From the NCBI GenBank assembly GCA_028671895.1, contig CM053809.1, positions 36,803,501-36,867,500 on the forward strand: a stretch of DNA of 64,000 bases, in the 5' to 3' direction. Position 1 is the first letter of the stretch. Every line of letters begins with the position of its first letter. Below are positions 1-8,710 of this stretch, in pieces. The translations under genes and the position numbers were made by a program. Under the pieces are notes generated by a model, which was not told where the DNA came from, did no database searches, and saw nothing but the letters and a program-made list of their open reading frames with translations. Origin of the DNA: Oenanthe sinensis. Its lineage: Eukaryota; Streptophyta; Magnoliopsida; Apiales; Apiaceae.

Positions 1-226
1 TTTCCAAATGACGACAAATGACCAATATACATAAAAAAGTATCATTTAATTTTATGATTTCATCGATTAATAAAGTTATCAAATGAATTGTAATTATAAT
101 GGAAATGATAGAAAAGGAATATGAGTATATGTTCTAAAGTTGAAAATATCATGAAAACTAATTGCAAATCATTCAATTTCCTCTTAATTGGATTTAGATC
201 AAAATGTTTAATTAAGAATTAATATA

Positions 227-796
227 GACAAGTCTTTCGACTTCACCATGGGTTTCATGAACCCAGTAGATGGTGCAGAGCGTTGGAGGAAACCAGAGGA
301 TAATAAACTTAAGGTAAATGTTGATGCTGCAATTTGTAATTCGTCTAATCTCTACAGTTATTCCATGGTGGCAAGAAATCATTATGGAGAGCTTATAGAA
401 GCAAAAGCTCGGTGCATCAGAGGTAGTGTCACTCCTCATATTGCAGAAGCAATCAGCATTCGTGAGGCACTTTCTTGGATAAAATTAAAGGGATGGAGGG
501 ATGTGATCCTGGAGTCGGACTGTCTGTTAGTTGTGCAGACTATTCGGGCATCCAACATTGCTTTCGTATTTTGGAGGAGTCATCTCCGAATGCAAAAGTC
601 TTGTGGGAAACCAAGGAATTGTCTTGAATTTTGTTAAACGGTCCGTGAATCAAATAGCTCATTTGCTTGCAAATTCTACTAATTTTTTAATTAGTTGATC
701 GTAGTTGGAGTGTGAGTAATGCTCACAACGATCTTATTAATGTATTGAACAATGATTTGAATTTTTAATGAAAGTTTCCATCTTTGACAAAAAAAA
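227..796 (+). mobile_element. 5'-truncated LINE insertion with poly(A) and target-site duplication
   Basis: The segment ends in a 10-base A run (about 789-798) and contains a LINE-type RNase H reading frame. A 13-base direct repeat, AAGAATTAATATA, flanks it at 214-226 and 797-809 (its first two bases overlap the A tail). A flanking repeat of this length, a 3' poly(A) and a missing 5' end are the hallmarks of target-primed reverse transcription by a plant L1-like element. Only about 570 bases of the 3' end are present, so the endonuclease and most of the reverse transcriptase were never copied here. Confidence 0.8.
248..698 (+). pseudogene. LINE RNase H (RVT_3-type) domain, frameshifted
   Basis: The frame from 248 encodes WRKPEDNKLKVNVDAA, then AEAISIREAL and ILESDCLLVVQ. 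These are the three acidic positions (D, E, D) of the RNase H fold found at the C terminus of plant non-LTR elements. The first frame stops at 635-637, but the typical continuation VKRSVNQIAHLLAN is present in another frame from 633 to the stop at 696-698, so an indel has broken the domain near 600-633. It is a remnant carried by the LINE fragment and not a host gene. Confidence 0.75.
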
Positions 797-899
797 AAGA
801 ATTAATATATATTAATAATGATTAAAAAATATTTTATAATATTATATTATTACAATATATAAAATGTAAAAAGTAAAATTTGGCTAATGTATACAGCTC

Positions 900-1500
900 A
901 TACTTACTGTGTCATACGGTGTTCGCGGTACAGGCAACGCGATTTTTCTCTAAAATCACGGATCAACTCATGCATACGGTTTGGTTAAATTTTTAAACCG
1001 CAACCGCATCGCGTGACTCAAAAATCGCGTAAACCACACCACATAAATGCGGTGTGGTGCGATGCGATGCGATTAATGCGGTTTATGCGGGCTAACGATG
1101 TCGATATAAAAGTTATAATAAATTGCAAAATTAAAAGTTATAATAATAATTACAAATTTTAAGTTAAAAAATAAAAGTTAGAGAATTTTTAAAAGTTGAA
1201 TTACAAACATGAAAAACTAGAAAGCGGAATATAAAGTTGAAAATACAATCGAAAACATATATGATTTTATATATAATAGTAAATGTATGTATAAAAAATC
1301 AATATATAAAATAATATTATATATAATTATATTATATATATAAGTGCGGTGCGGTTTGAACTGTACTACTTAAATATCAAACCACAACCCGCAAAACGCG
1401 ATTTATAAAAAATTTAAACCGCAACCGCATCATAAAGAGTTAAAACCGTAATTTGTGGTACGGTATAGAGTGTTTATGCAGTGTGGGCGGTCCGATGAAC
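900..1500. repeat. Non-coding repeat rich in AAACCGCAACCGCA words, probably a MITE remnant
   Basis: The words TTTAAACCGCAACCGCATC (about 992-1010) and TTTAAACCGCAACCGCATC (about 1413-1431) form a direct repeat around an AT-rich core. Related GCGGT and ACCGC words occur throughout in both orientations (for example GTGCGGTGCGGTTT near 1345). There is no open frame. Such composition is common in terminal regions of non-autonomous hAT-like elements in plants, but I could not define clean terminal inverted repeats or a target-site duplication. Confidence 0.45.
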
Positions 1501-1712
1501 AACACGGGCTAAACAACAAAAAACTTGGAAATTAACATAATAAAGTCCGTATAAATTATATAAATTTAATTTAATATTTGTATAGTATGTGATAAATAAA
1601 GGCCGGCCCCGAACGAACTATCAACTTTAGTTAACGAGTAGAACAAGTTAAGAGTCCGTCGTGCGCTGGAATCTGTGACTTGAGTGCTATACACAACACA
1701 ACTTATACGCAC

Positions 1713-1757
1713 AGCGAGAGAGAGAGAGAGAGCGAGAGAGAGAGAGAGGGAGAGAGA
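1713..1757. repeat. (GA)n microsatellite in the 5' leader of the COV-like gene
   Basis: An interrupted GA run lies 27-70 bases upstream of the start codon at 1784. GA/CT tracts are common in plant 5' UTRs. Confidence 0.85.
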
Positions 1758-1783
1758 TTATAATTCAAAACTGTGTGTGTGTG

Positions 1784-4700
1784 ATGGGAGATGACAGATC
1801 GAGTTCGATAGTAATGGCGAGAGGCGATAGAGATCGAGAACTTCTTATTCCGGTAGCTCACTCGCCGCCGTCTGCCTCCGTCGCCGGCGACGACGACGAC
1901 GATTCTTCGAAACCTTCTTCTTCAACCGTCTCTTCAACTCATCTCTCCGGCCGCGAGGTTTGCTTGTGTAATTTATTGAATTGAAGTTTAATATTATTAA
2001 ATTAAATGCTAGTGTAATATATTGAATTATAATATATTAATTGTTTGTTTGGTGTTTGTAGTGATGTAGTTTTAGCTCAAGTTACAATTTGCATTGTTAG
2101 GGTTTTTTGATCATTTTTCTTGTTAATTTTCATTAGTTTCATCGTAAATTGTTAGAAATTATTGATGAGAAAATGAATAGCAGATCATAGTTCACCTAGC
2201 TATTGGTTGCCTAGTTAGCAATTTTCCGTGTACTAGCTCTTCACTTTCAATGAAGAAAATTGTTGTTCGTTTATTTTCCTCTTTTTTATAATTTAATTAT
2301 GTTGTAATATGTTTTTTACTGACAATTTTTTTATATAACTTTCTGTGTTGTAGACATTTTACAAAGTTGTTAGGAGCTGGGCGTCGAAAAAATTCATGAC
2401 TGGATGGTATGTACCTTCACTTCCATATTCTCTTTGGTCTTCAAATCCTGCAATTGCGATATAATGATTCCTGCATTTTTTTCATGTAATATATATTTTA
2501 CTGCCATTTTATACAACTAGAGATTACTTGATTTACTTTTTTATGAACCTGATTGTTTTAGCTATACTAATAGTCTAATATAATTGATGAGATGCCACTC
2601 TTGTAGATAGTTCTGCTATAAACAAAAGTTGTTCCAAGTCAGTGGGGTTATTTAAAAGTCTCCTTTCGGATGCATAGAACTGAATTTGATTTTGTATGAA
2701 GTATATAAACATCATAAACCCATTACCCATGTACGCAGCTTGTTTATTTGGATAAAAGAAAGAAGATATACTTTATGCTTTAGCAAGACCAAATCATGAT
2801 AATTACAGACAAATTTGCAAGTGATGTCAACATAAAAGAAGGGAGATGGTTTACTTTCTAAAATTCCTTCGACCTCTACTGTTATTTCTCTTCATGAATT
2901 TTACTGACGTACATCTCTTTTTGTAGTGTCATCATGTTGCCGATAGCTATCACTTTCTATGTCACATGGTGGTTTATTCATTTCGTTGATGGCTTTTTCT
3001 CTCCTATATATGCCCAGCTGGGAATTGATATATTTGGTTGGTGTAAACTTATCTCTTCCTGCCATATTTTACCATCAATGTGTCATAGATATTATAGAGT
3101 AAATTTATCCTGCGTCTAAGAATCTATGATACCATATCTTACGACTGATCATATACTCTACAAAGTAAGCGCAAAATTATTATTCAGTAATATATATATT
3201 TATAGTGTATATTTATGCATTACACTTTTAGTTTATGGTCTAATTGGTGCAACTCTTTTCATAATACTGACGATTTTTAATCTAGGACCTTGTGGTTTCC
3301 ACTTTCCATACTAGTATACATGTTTGTCTATAAACTCTAGTTCATGTGGTTTTCGACATATTTATAAGATTCTTTCTCGATATTGCAATTCATGGTATGT
3401 TTACACTTGCTACTGCTTACTGTAGGTCTCGGCTTTATGACATCAGTCACTTTCATTTTCTTTGTTGGAGTGTTTATGTCATCATGGTTGGGGGCATCTG
3501 TTTTAAGCCTTGGAGAATGGTTTATCAAGCGTATGCCATTTGTTCGTCACATATACAATGCTTCCAAGCAAATTAGTGCTGCCATATCTCCAGGTTTGTC
3601 CATCATTACAGTTTTCCATTTCCACCGCCACCGTGATACAATTTATGTCCAACATTACAGTTATAGTACTTCTACAGATCAGAACTCACAAGCATTCAAA
3701 GAAGTGGCGATTATAAGGCATCCACGTCTTGGTGAATATGCATTTGGCTTCATCACATCATCTGTTCTTCTCCAGGTTGGCACTTACATCCATATCCTGG
3801 CATGAAAATATGAGATTTGAGTTAGGAGTATGTATGTTTGTTTTTTGCCTGAATGTACCGTAACACACTTTACCTTGTCAAATAGAATAAGAAAAAGATG
3901 AGATAAATTTATTAAGTTGACTTATGATATTTAGGAATTATATTATTCATATGTATTACACCCTACAATAGGTTATTCAGAGAAAGAATCTGTTTGGAAT
4001 TTTAATAAAATAATTTACTGAAAGTTCAATGATTGACAAGTATGGTTAGTGAGGAATATTTGTAAACTGCAGCCTACTTAGATATCTCTACGTAAAAGTA
4101 TGTGTATTGTGTAATGATTAGTGCAATACATGTTTTTGGACTCTAGAAAGTTGTATGTGTTGCTTTACTTGAGAGTCATAAGCCATGTCAATCCTTTTTA
4201 GTCTTTTATAAATATCATACTATGTATTGGATTTCGAAGGTCTAGTGTACTTGCAAGTTGAAGTATACAGTGCTCGTAATTGTATGAAAAGGTTCTTATT
4301 TCTTTCTGCTGTACTTATTTTGTATATCCTAAATCCTGATAGTATCTCTAATGATGCTTTTCTGTTGCTATTAGTGACACCACACATGAATCAGGCTAGA
4401 TGTATAATATGTGTTGCTTATTATGTTTTCTTAACTTGCTGTTGACTTCGTTACTTTCTCTTCATTTTCTTCGAATCCAGAGTTATTCAGGAGAGGAGGA
4501 GCTATGCTGTGTATATGTCCCTACCAATCATCTTTATATTGGTGATATATTTATGGTCAATGTCAATGATGTCATTAGACCAAATTTATCAGTTCGGGAA
4601 GGAATTGGTAAGTGACTACTTGTAATTTAATGTCCATACTCCCTACATCAGTTGCCTTGGCATTTGCACAATATAAGACTAGTTGCCGTGACATTTGCAC

Positions 4701-4823
4701 AATATAATGCTTTTACTTGTGATATTGGCAGAGATTGTGGTGTCCGGTGGAATGTCAATGCCGCAGATCCTAACGACATTGGATCCGAGGACTGTCCATA
4801 TTGATAGAAATCGAATGGTCTGA
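1784..4823 (+). CDS. COV-like (DUF502) integral membrane protein
   Basis: Predicted 273-residue protein of the CONTINUOUS VASCULAR RING / LIKE-COV family. Exons by eye: 1784-1957, 2354-2406, 2927-3036, 3426-3593, 3678-3775, 4481-4607, 4732-4823; all introns are GT-AG and frame closes exactly. The N terminus is an acidic, Ser-rich cytosolic tail (DDDDDSS). Two hydrophobic segments follow: CVIMLPIAITFYVTWWFIHFVDGF and LGFMTSVTFIFFVGVFMSSWL (start to mid shown in exons 3 and 4). Then comes the family core with LGEWFIKRMPFVRHIY, SKQISAAISP, FKEVAIIRHP and EYAFGFITS. The C terminus includes VPTNHLYIGDIF and ends DPRTVHIDRNRMV. Arabidopsis COV1 and relatives act in vascular patterning and Golgi/trans-Golgi function; that role is inferred from family membership. 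Length matches the family. The ATG at 1784 is the first in frame; upstream in-frame codons are GTG. Confidence 0.9.
4650..4707. repeat. 31-base tandem duplication at the last intron's end
   Basis: AGTTGCC(T/G)TG(G/A)CATTTGCACAATATAA occurs at 4650-4676 and again at 4681-4707, just before the acceptor of the last COV-like exon (exon start 4732). It adds a second near-identical intronic segment without touching coding sequence. Confidence 0.8.
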
Positions 4824-5328
4824 AACTGAAAATAGTAGGTATTGGCAGAGAGTAGATCACTTGTCTTGCTTGAAATCAAGATGGCAGTATTCACTTGTGC
4901 TGCTAACTCTTCTCATATATGTAAAGTTTTAAATATAAATCTTAGATTATCATCACCATTTTAACACTGACTGCTATATGTTAGGGAATTAGCAATTGCT
5001 TAAAAATATAAGCTAGTTTATGCAGTGAATCGAATTAATTTTTTCCCCACGTATTTCCCGAGTTAGCTGTACCAACTCATCCTCGTCTTTGAACTGGTTT
5101 TAAAAAAGTTGTCTTCCTCATTTATAATCAGAAATAATTCTTTAATATATGAGTAGTTATCTGCTACTTATAGTTCAATTTATAATCCACAAAAATAAAG
5201 TAAATAATTGAAAAAAATCGGTTAAAATTATAGAGGAACAACTAGCTCAATCTGGGTTAATTTATTTCATTGCGTTACGGTTCATATTTTCTCTATTTAA
5301 AAGACTACCCCAATCTTAATGTTTTGTT
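4824..5328. other. 3' UTR and intergenic spacer
   Basis: Follows the COV-like stop codon. AT-rich, with no open frame of note and no repeat that I recognise. Confidence 0.6.
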
Positions 5329-5874
5329 TAGGGCCGCATAAAGGAGCAAAATTGGACTATAGGAAAATTTTAAATGTGTGGACCGAAAGCCGGACTGGTT
5401 ATATTCGGTCTTTGGGACCGGAACTGGACCGATATGAATCGGTTAATTATTATTTATATATATTTTTTATATTTATAACATTTTTATTTGTATATTGAGT
5501 ACAAAAAAAATTTATTTTAGAAATTAATATATATTTAATAATAAATATATCTCTTATTCTTTATACGATAATAATAATAATAATATATATATATATAACT
5601 CTCATTTTTAAATATATAAATTAATAAATTTATTATTTAATTTGTTATATTGATTACTATTATTATAATACTTTAGTCTATGATATTCTGAATGATTAAA
5701 TTACTATAAATTCTAATATTTTATCCTTAAATTAGATTATTTAAAGTATAAAATATAATAAATATACTTATATATATAATCCAATCCTGTTTTTTTAGGT
5801 TTGGATCGGACCAAAAACCTATTTTTTTGATTTTGTGGACCCGAGAATTTACCTGTCCTGATCGGGCAGCCCTA
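5329..5874. mobile_element. hAT-type MITE with 8-base target duplication
   Basis: A 546-base non-coding element begins TAGGGCCGCA and ends GGGCAGCCCTA, giving imperfect terminal inverted repeats (TAGGGC.GC). It is flanked by GTTTTGTT (5321-5328) and ATTTTGTT (5875-5882), seven of eight bases identical, the length expected for hAT transposases. Subterminal parts hold GGTC/GACC-type words in opposite orientation (GGACCGGAACTGGACCGA on the left, GGATCGGACC on the right), and the core is almost pure AT. There is no transposase frame, so it would have moved in trans. Confidence 0.75.
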
Positions 5875-6430
5875 ATTTTGTTATTAATCTTTTATACCTA
5901 CACATTACGCAAAAAGTTATTATAATTTTAAATTTAGCAGCAAATTTATCACGGGCTCCATTTTTATATTGCAATATCTTTAACAGATCAGTCATGAACT
6001 TCACATGTATGCAGTCTCAAGATTGAGATTGATAAAATTTAAAAATAATTTTCTGAAAAAGTATTTTTAGTTTAAAATCTATTTTTAGAAAAGCCTCCTA
6101 TATTTTTTTTAAAAAATATATTTTTCAGAATTTCCCAAAAATATTATAAAATTTTACTATCAAATCTTCTTAAAAATATTATTTTTTCAATATTATCTTA
6201 AAACATAAATAAATTAAAAAATATTATCAAACAATCGTCTCATTTCTCTAGGATACTTTTTTCATCAATAGTTTGTTTAATCAGCAATCCCATACCATAA
6301 ATTAATAAATTTGTAGAAACAAGTCATATTAAACCCATGAAGTTCCATTCAAAGTTGTAAAATCGATTTAAAGCCAGTATTTAATTACTTAATTAACAAT
6401 AATTATATTAAATAAGATTTATTATTCAAC

Positions 6431-6530
6431 GGGCCCATAGTAATAGACAAGGGAGTTAATGGGCTTGATATTATCCCAAGTATCAACGGCCCAAAAGAAA
6501 GGGGAAAACCCTAATAAAACACTATAAATA
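6431..6530 (+). promoter_or_regulatory. Promoter with site II elements, telo-box and TATA box
   Basis: In order: GGGCCCAT (6431-6438), TGGGCT (6460-6465), GGCCCA (6488-6493), AAACCCTAA telo-box (6506-6514) and TATAAATA (6523-6530). The combination of telo-box and TGGGCY/GGCCCA (site II) near a TATA box is known from plant ribosomal-protein, translation-factor and snoRNA-cluster promoters. Transcription would start around 6555-6565 and run into the duplicated snoRNA-bearing region. No convincing protein-coding gene follows, which fits a non-coding Pol II transcript. Confidence 0.7.
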
Positions 6531-6909
6531 CATACTTATAACTTGACATGTTCAACTCAACTCAAACTCATTATCCTCAAAACTACTTGCATTACATGCT
6601 TACATACACACAGCTTCTGTCTTTGTTTCTTCGTTTATAATAAAATATTTAGTTGAAAATATATTCGTGTACAATTAAGCCGATGCGCCGGATAAAAGAA
6701 AGGAAGGAAGCATGACTATGTACACGAAAATGAATGAATCTAGGTCATCTTGTCTGCTCCCTTTGATTCTCCTGATTAGGGGGCCTGGAGTATACCCACA
6801 TCCCCTCTCCTATCTCTCTTTTTATTATATTTATTTATACATAATTTGCTTGCTTGCTTGGTTTTTACTAGTCTATAATTATTATTTTCGAATGTGTATA
6901 CATTTTTGT

Positions 6910-7016
6910 ATATGACAATGACGATTTGTGATTGGTCTCGTTCGTCGTAACGGCAGATTTAAATTTGCCTTGCCGACCATTCTGATATATCACCACCCAT
7001 AAACTGAGTCTTATAT
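6910..7016 (+). ncRNA. Box C/D snoRNA, copy 1, predicted to guide 18S rRNA (U33/snR55-like)
   Basis: Box C-like ATGACGA lies at 6918-6924 and box D CTGA at 7004-7007. Directly upstream of box D, CACCACCCATA (6991-7001) is complementary to the conserved 18S segment UAUGGGUGGUG. The fifth base from box D pairs with the U that U33/snR55 methylates (yeast Um1269). Flanks of boxes C and D can pair (GAC with GTC, then ATAT with ATAT after one mismatch). A second rRNA match, GGTCTCGTTCGT (6934-6945), is complementary to 18S ACGAACGAGACC, and an internal CTGA at 6982-6985 could belong to a D'/C' region. Seen: boxes and words. Known: the target and the D+5 rule. Inferred: identity. Box C has one departure from RUGAUGA, and the 18S segments are recalled. 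Confidence 0.7.
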
Positions 7017-7054
7017 GTATATATTTTTTCCATGTGTGTATATATTTATGTTGG

Positions 7055-7105
7055 TGGCCAATGATTATACATAAAATTAAAGACAAGCATATGTCTGAAT
7101 CTCAT
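7055..7105 (+). ncRNA. U27-like snoRNA guide segment, copy 1 (18S Am28)
   Basis: AGACAAGCATATG (7081-7093) is a perfect 13-base complement of the conserved 18S 5' segment CAUAUGCUUGUCU. It is followed after one base by box D CTGA (7095-7098). By the D+5 rule the target is the A that U27/snR74 methylates (yeast Am28). The only box C candidate in range is ATGATTA at 7061-7067, which is imperfect and rather close to box D, and I find no good terminal stem. The true 5' end may lie further upstream or the gene may be degenerate. Guide and box D are kept intact in copy 2. Confidence 0.55.
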
Positions 7106-7210
7106 TGTGTTGAACACCTAATCTTCTCTATGAGGCCTAATTAATTATTAATTATTATTTTTTGTGACATGTTTGAGTATATTAAACCATTTGATTAACA
7201 TGAAAGAAGT

Positions 7211-7297
7211 GGGATCATATGATGATTATGTGCATAGTTCAAATGAAACTTTATGATTATACCATTTGATAGTCTTTCGCTCCTATCTGATGATTCC
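7211..7297 (+). ncRNA. Box C/D snoRNA, copy 1, predicted to guide 25S rRNA
   Basis: This is the clearest snoRNA. Terminal stem GGGATCA (7211-7217) pairs with TGATTCC (7291-7297) with one G-U. Box C ATGATGA is at 7219-7225 and box D CTGA at 7287-7290. The guide TAGTCTTTCGCTCCTAT (7270-7286) abuts box D and is complementary, with one G-U, to the conserved 25S segment ATAGGGGCGAAAGACTA. By the D+5 rule the methylated residue would be the second G of AUAGGGG. An internal ATGATTA near 7252-7258 could serve as box C'. Size (87 bases) is typical. The 25S sequence is recalled and not aligned here. Confidence 0.85.
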
Positions 7298-7373
7298 ACT
7301 CTACTTAAATTTTACATTGAAATATTTATGTATTGTAATGTTGGGATATATATAAATATATATATATATATAG

Positions 7374-7618
7374 TAGGGATCTAGAGAAAAATTTTTAGAT
7401 AGGAAATTTAGAGATATCATCTAGACCGTTCATTATAATAGCAGCATATATAATTAACAAAATTATAATAGTTTTCAAATATATGTAAATAAATGTCAAA
7501 TAATTGAAAAGAAAATTAATATTTTAATTTAATAGTCTAATTTAATATGAACCATCAGAGATAAAAGTACTTTAGTATTTTTCAAAAAATTGATTTTTTT
7601 TTTAGTATTTCCCTATAT
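7374..7618. mobile_element. MITE-like insertion between the two snoRNA units
   Basis: The segment starts TAGGGATCTAGAG and ends TAGTATTTCCCTA, giving short imperfect inverted ends (TAGGGA with TCCCTA), set in TA-rich sequence. It has no counterpart next to the first unit and no coding potential. Family is uncertain. Confidence 0.4.
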
Positions 7619-7651
7619 TATATTATATATATATATATATATATATATGAC

Positions 7652-7763
7652 AATGACAATGACGATTTGTGATTGGTCTCGTTCGTCGTAATGGCAGATA
7701 TATATGTTTGCCTTGCCGACCATTCTGATATATATATCACCACCCATAAACTGAGTTTTTAAG
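7652..7763 (+). ncRNA. Box C/D snoRNA, copy 2, predicted to guide 18S rRNA (U33/snR55-like)
   Basis: Copy of 6910-7016. Box C-like ATGACGA is at 7659-7665, the D guide CACCACCCATA at 7738-7748 and box D CTGA at 7751-7754. The second rRNA-complementary word GGTCTCGTTCGT is unchanged at 7675-7686. An extra ATGACA repeat precedes box C. The loop between the words has changed (TTTAAATTTGCC against TATATATGTTTGCC), whereas guides and boxes have not. The terminal stem is weaker than in copy 1 (GAC with GTT). Confidence 0.65.
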
Positions 7764-7782
7764 ATTAGCTGGCTCTTTAGAT

Positions 7783-7830
7783 GCCAATAATTATGCATAA
7801 AATTAAAGACAAGCATATGTCTGAATGTTT
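7783..7830 (+). ncRNA. U27-like snoRNA guide segment, copy 2
   Basis: Guide AGACAAGCATATG at 7807-7819 and box D CTGA at 7821-7824 match copy 1 exactly. The box C candidate has become ATAATTA (7787-7793), further from consensus than in copy 1. Either the real box C is elsewhere or this copy is losing function. Confidence 0.5.
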
Positions 7831-7925
7831 TTGTGTTGAATACCTAATCTTCTCTATGATTCTTTATTTTTCCATAATTTTACTAAATTAGTATTAGTAT
7901 TGAAGATTGATTAACATGAAACAAG

Positions 7926-8012
7926 GGGATCATGTGATGATTATGTGCATAGTTCAAATGATAAAAAATGATTATAACATTTGATAGTCTTTCGCTCCTA
8001 TCTGATGATTCC
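7926..8012 (+). ncRNA. Box C/D snoRNA, copy 2, predicted to guide 25S rRNA
   Basis: Copy of 7211-7297. Stem GGGATCA (7926-7932) pairs with TGATTCC (8006-8012). Box C is GTGATGA (7934-7940): the A-to-G change still fits RUGAUGA. The guide TAGTCTTTCGCTCCTAT (7985-8001) and box D CTGA (8002-8005) are identical to copy 1. Between the boxes the copies differ at several sites (GAAACTTT against GATAAAAA), so sequence is free to change except at functional positions. Confidence 0.85.
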
Positions 8013-8710
8013 ACTCCCTATATTTAAATTTAATATTCCTTCTACTTATAAATGATAAATGATAATTTCTTGTGAAAGAATCAAACGGTTGCTTTTTTAA
8101 TGCTTATAATCGATCGTGGGAATAAAAATATTTAAGAAATCCAGTTATTACGCAAAGCATAATTTAAAAAGCATAATTTCTGACAATATTATGATTATTA
8201 TAATAACCAGACAAGACAGTCCAATTGTTAAATGAAAATCTATTTCAAAAAGTTTGTGATCATTTACTGAGACTATAATAAAAATTATATATATTTGGTT
8301 GGATGGTAAATCACAAACCAAATATATAAATAAAATCTCTTAAACTTCAAATCACATTATGATTTTGGTTTGATCGAATTATGCAACTAGCTAGGGAGAG
8401 GGGTTAGTAGGATGTATATGAAATGAAAGTATTGTTAAAGTACCGTCCTCTTCTAGTTGTCTGATTTTTTATATGCACGTGTTTCGCATCCAATCAATAT
8501 TTTTTATATCATTTTTATAATTTTTAAATATTTATAATTTTTATTTAAACATTATTGTATATTGATATGAATTATTAAACCATCGTAAATACCAAATATA
8601 AGAAATGAAATGATAATTTTAAAATCTGGTATAATTATGACAAAATTTTTGTCTTGAATAATGGGACCGTTTGATTTATCTTATAAGTAATTTATAAGTT
8701 GAAAATTTTG
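8013..8710. other. AT-rich spacer
   Basis: No open frame or recognisable element. It separates the snoRNA region from the long direct repeats. Confidence 0.5.

Larger units (their letters stand above)
6908..8027 (+). repeat. Tandem duplication of a non-coding snoRNA-bearing unit
   Basis: Positions about 6908-7312 recur at about 7645-8027. Three blocks are strongly conserved: 6911-7007 with 7652-7754; 7060-7133 with 7785-7858; and 7195-7300 with 7915-8015. Sequence between blocks is diverged in base and length. Conservation limited to blocks that hold box and guide sequences, in a region without open frames, suggests selection on RNA. A low-complexity TA tract and a MITE-like insertion (7374-7618) separate the copies. 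Confidence 0.85.

Noticed and set aside
900..1500. CRISPR-like or satellite reading of repeated AAACCGCAACCGCA words
   Set aside because: Only two long copies, irregular spacing and a eukaryotic context; a degenerate transposon fits better.
6712..6915. 67-residue open frame MTMYTKMNESRSS... after the TATA promoter
   Set aside because: Its second half is low-complexity hydrophobic residues from AT-rich DNA, and it runs into the conserved snoRNA block. I know no family like it. Better explained as the leader of a non-coding transcript.
6911..7007. miRNA precursor (miR482-like) reading of the fold-back around GGCAGATTTAAATTTGCC
   Set aside because: The putative mature segment lacks the CCCAT core of miR482, the arms pair poorly, and rRNA-complementary words at box D explain the conservation better.
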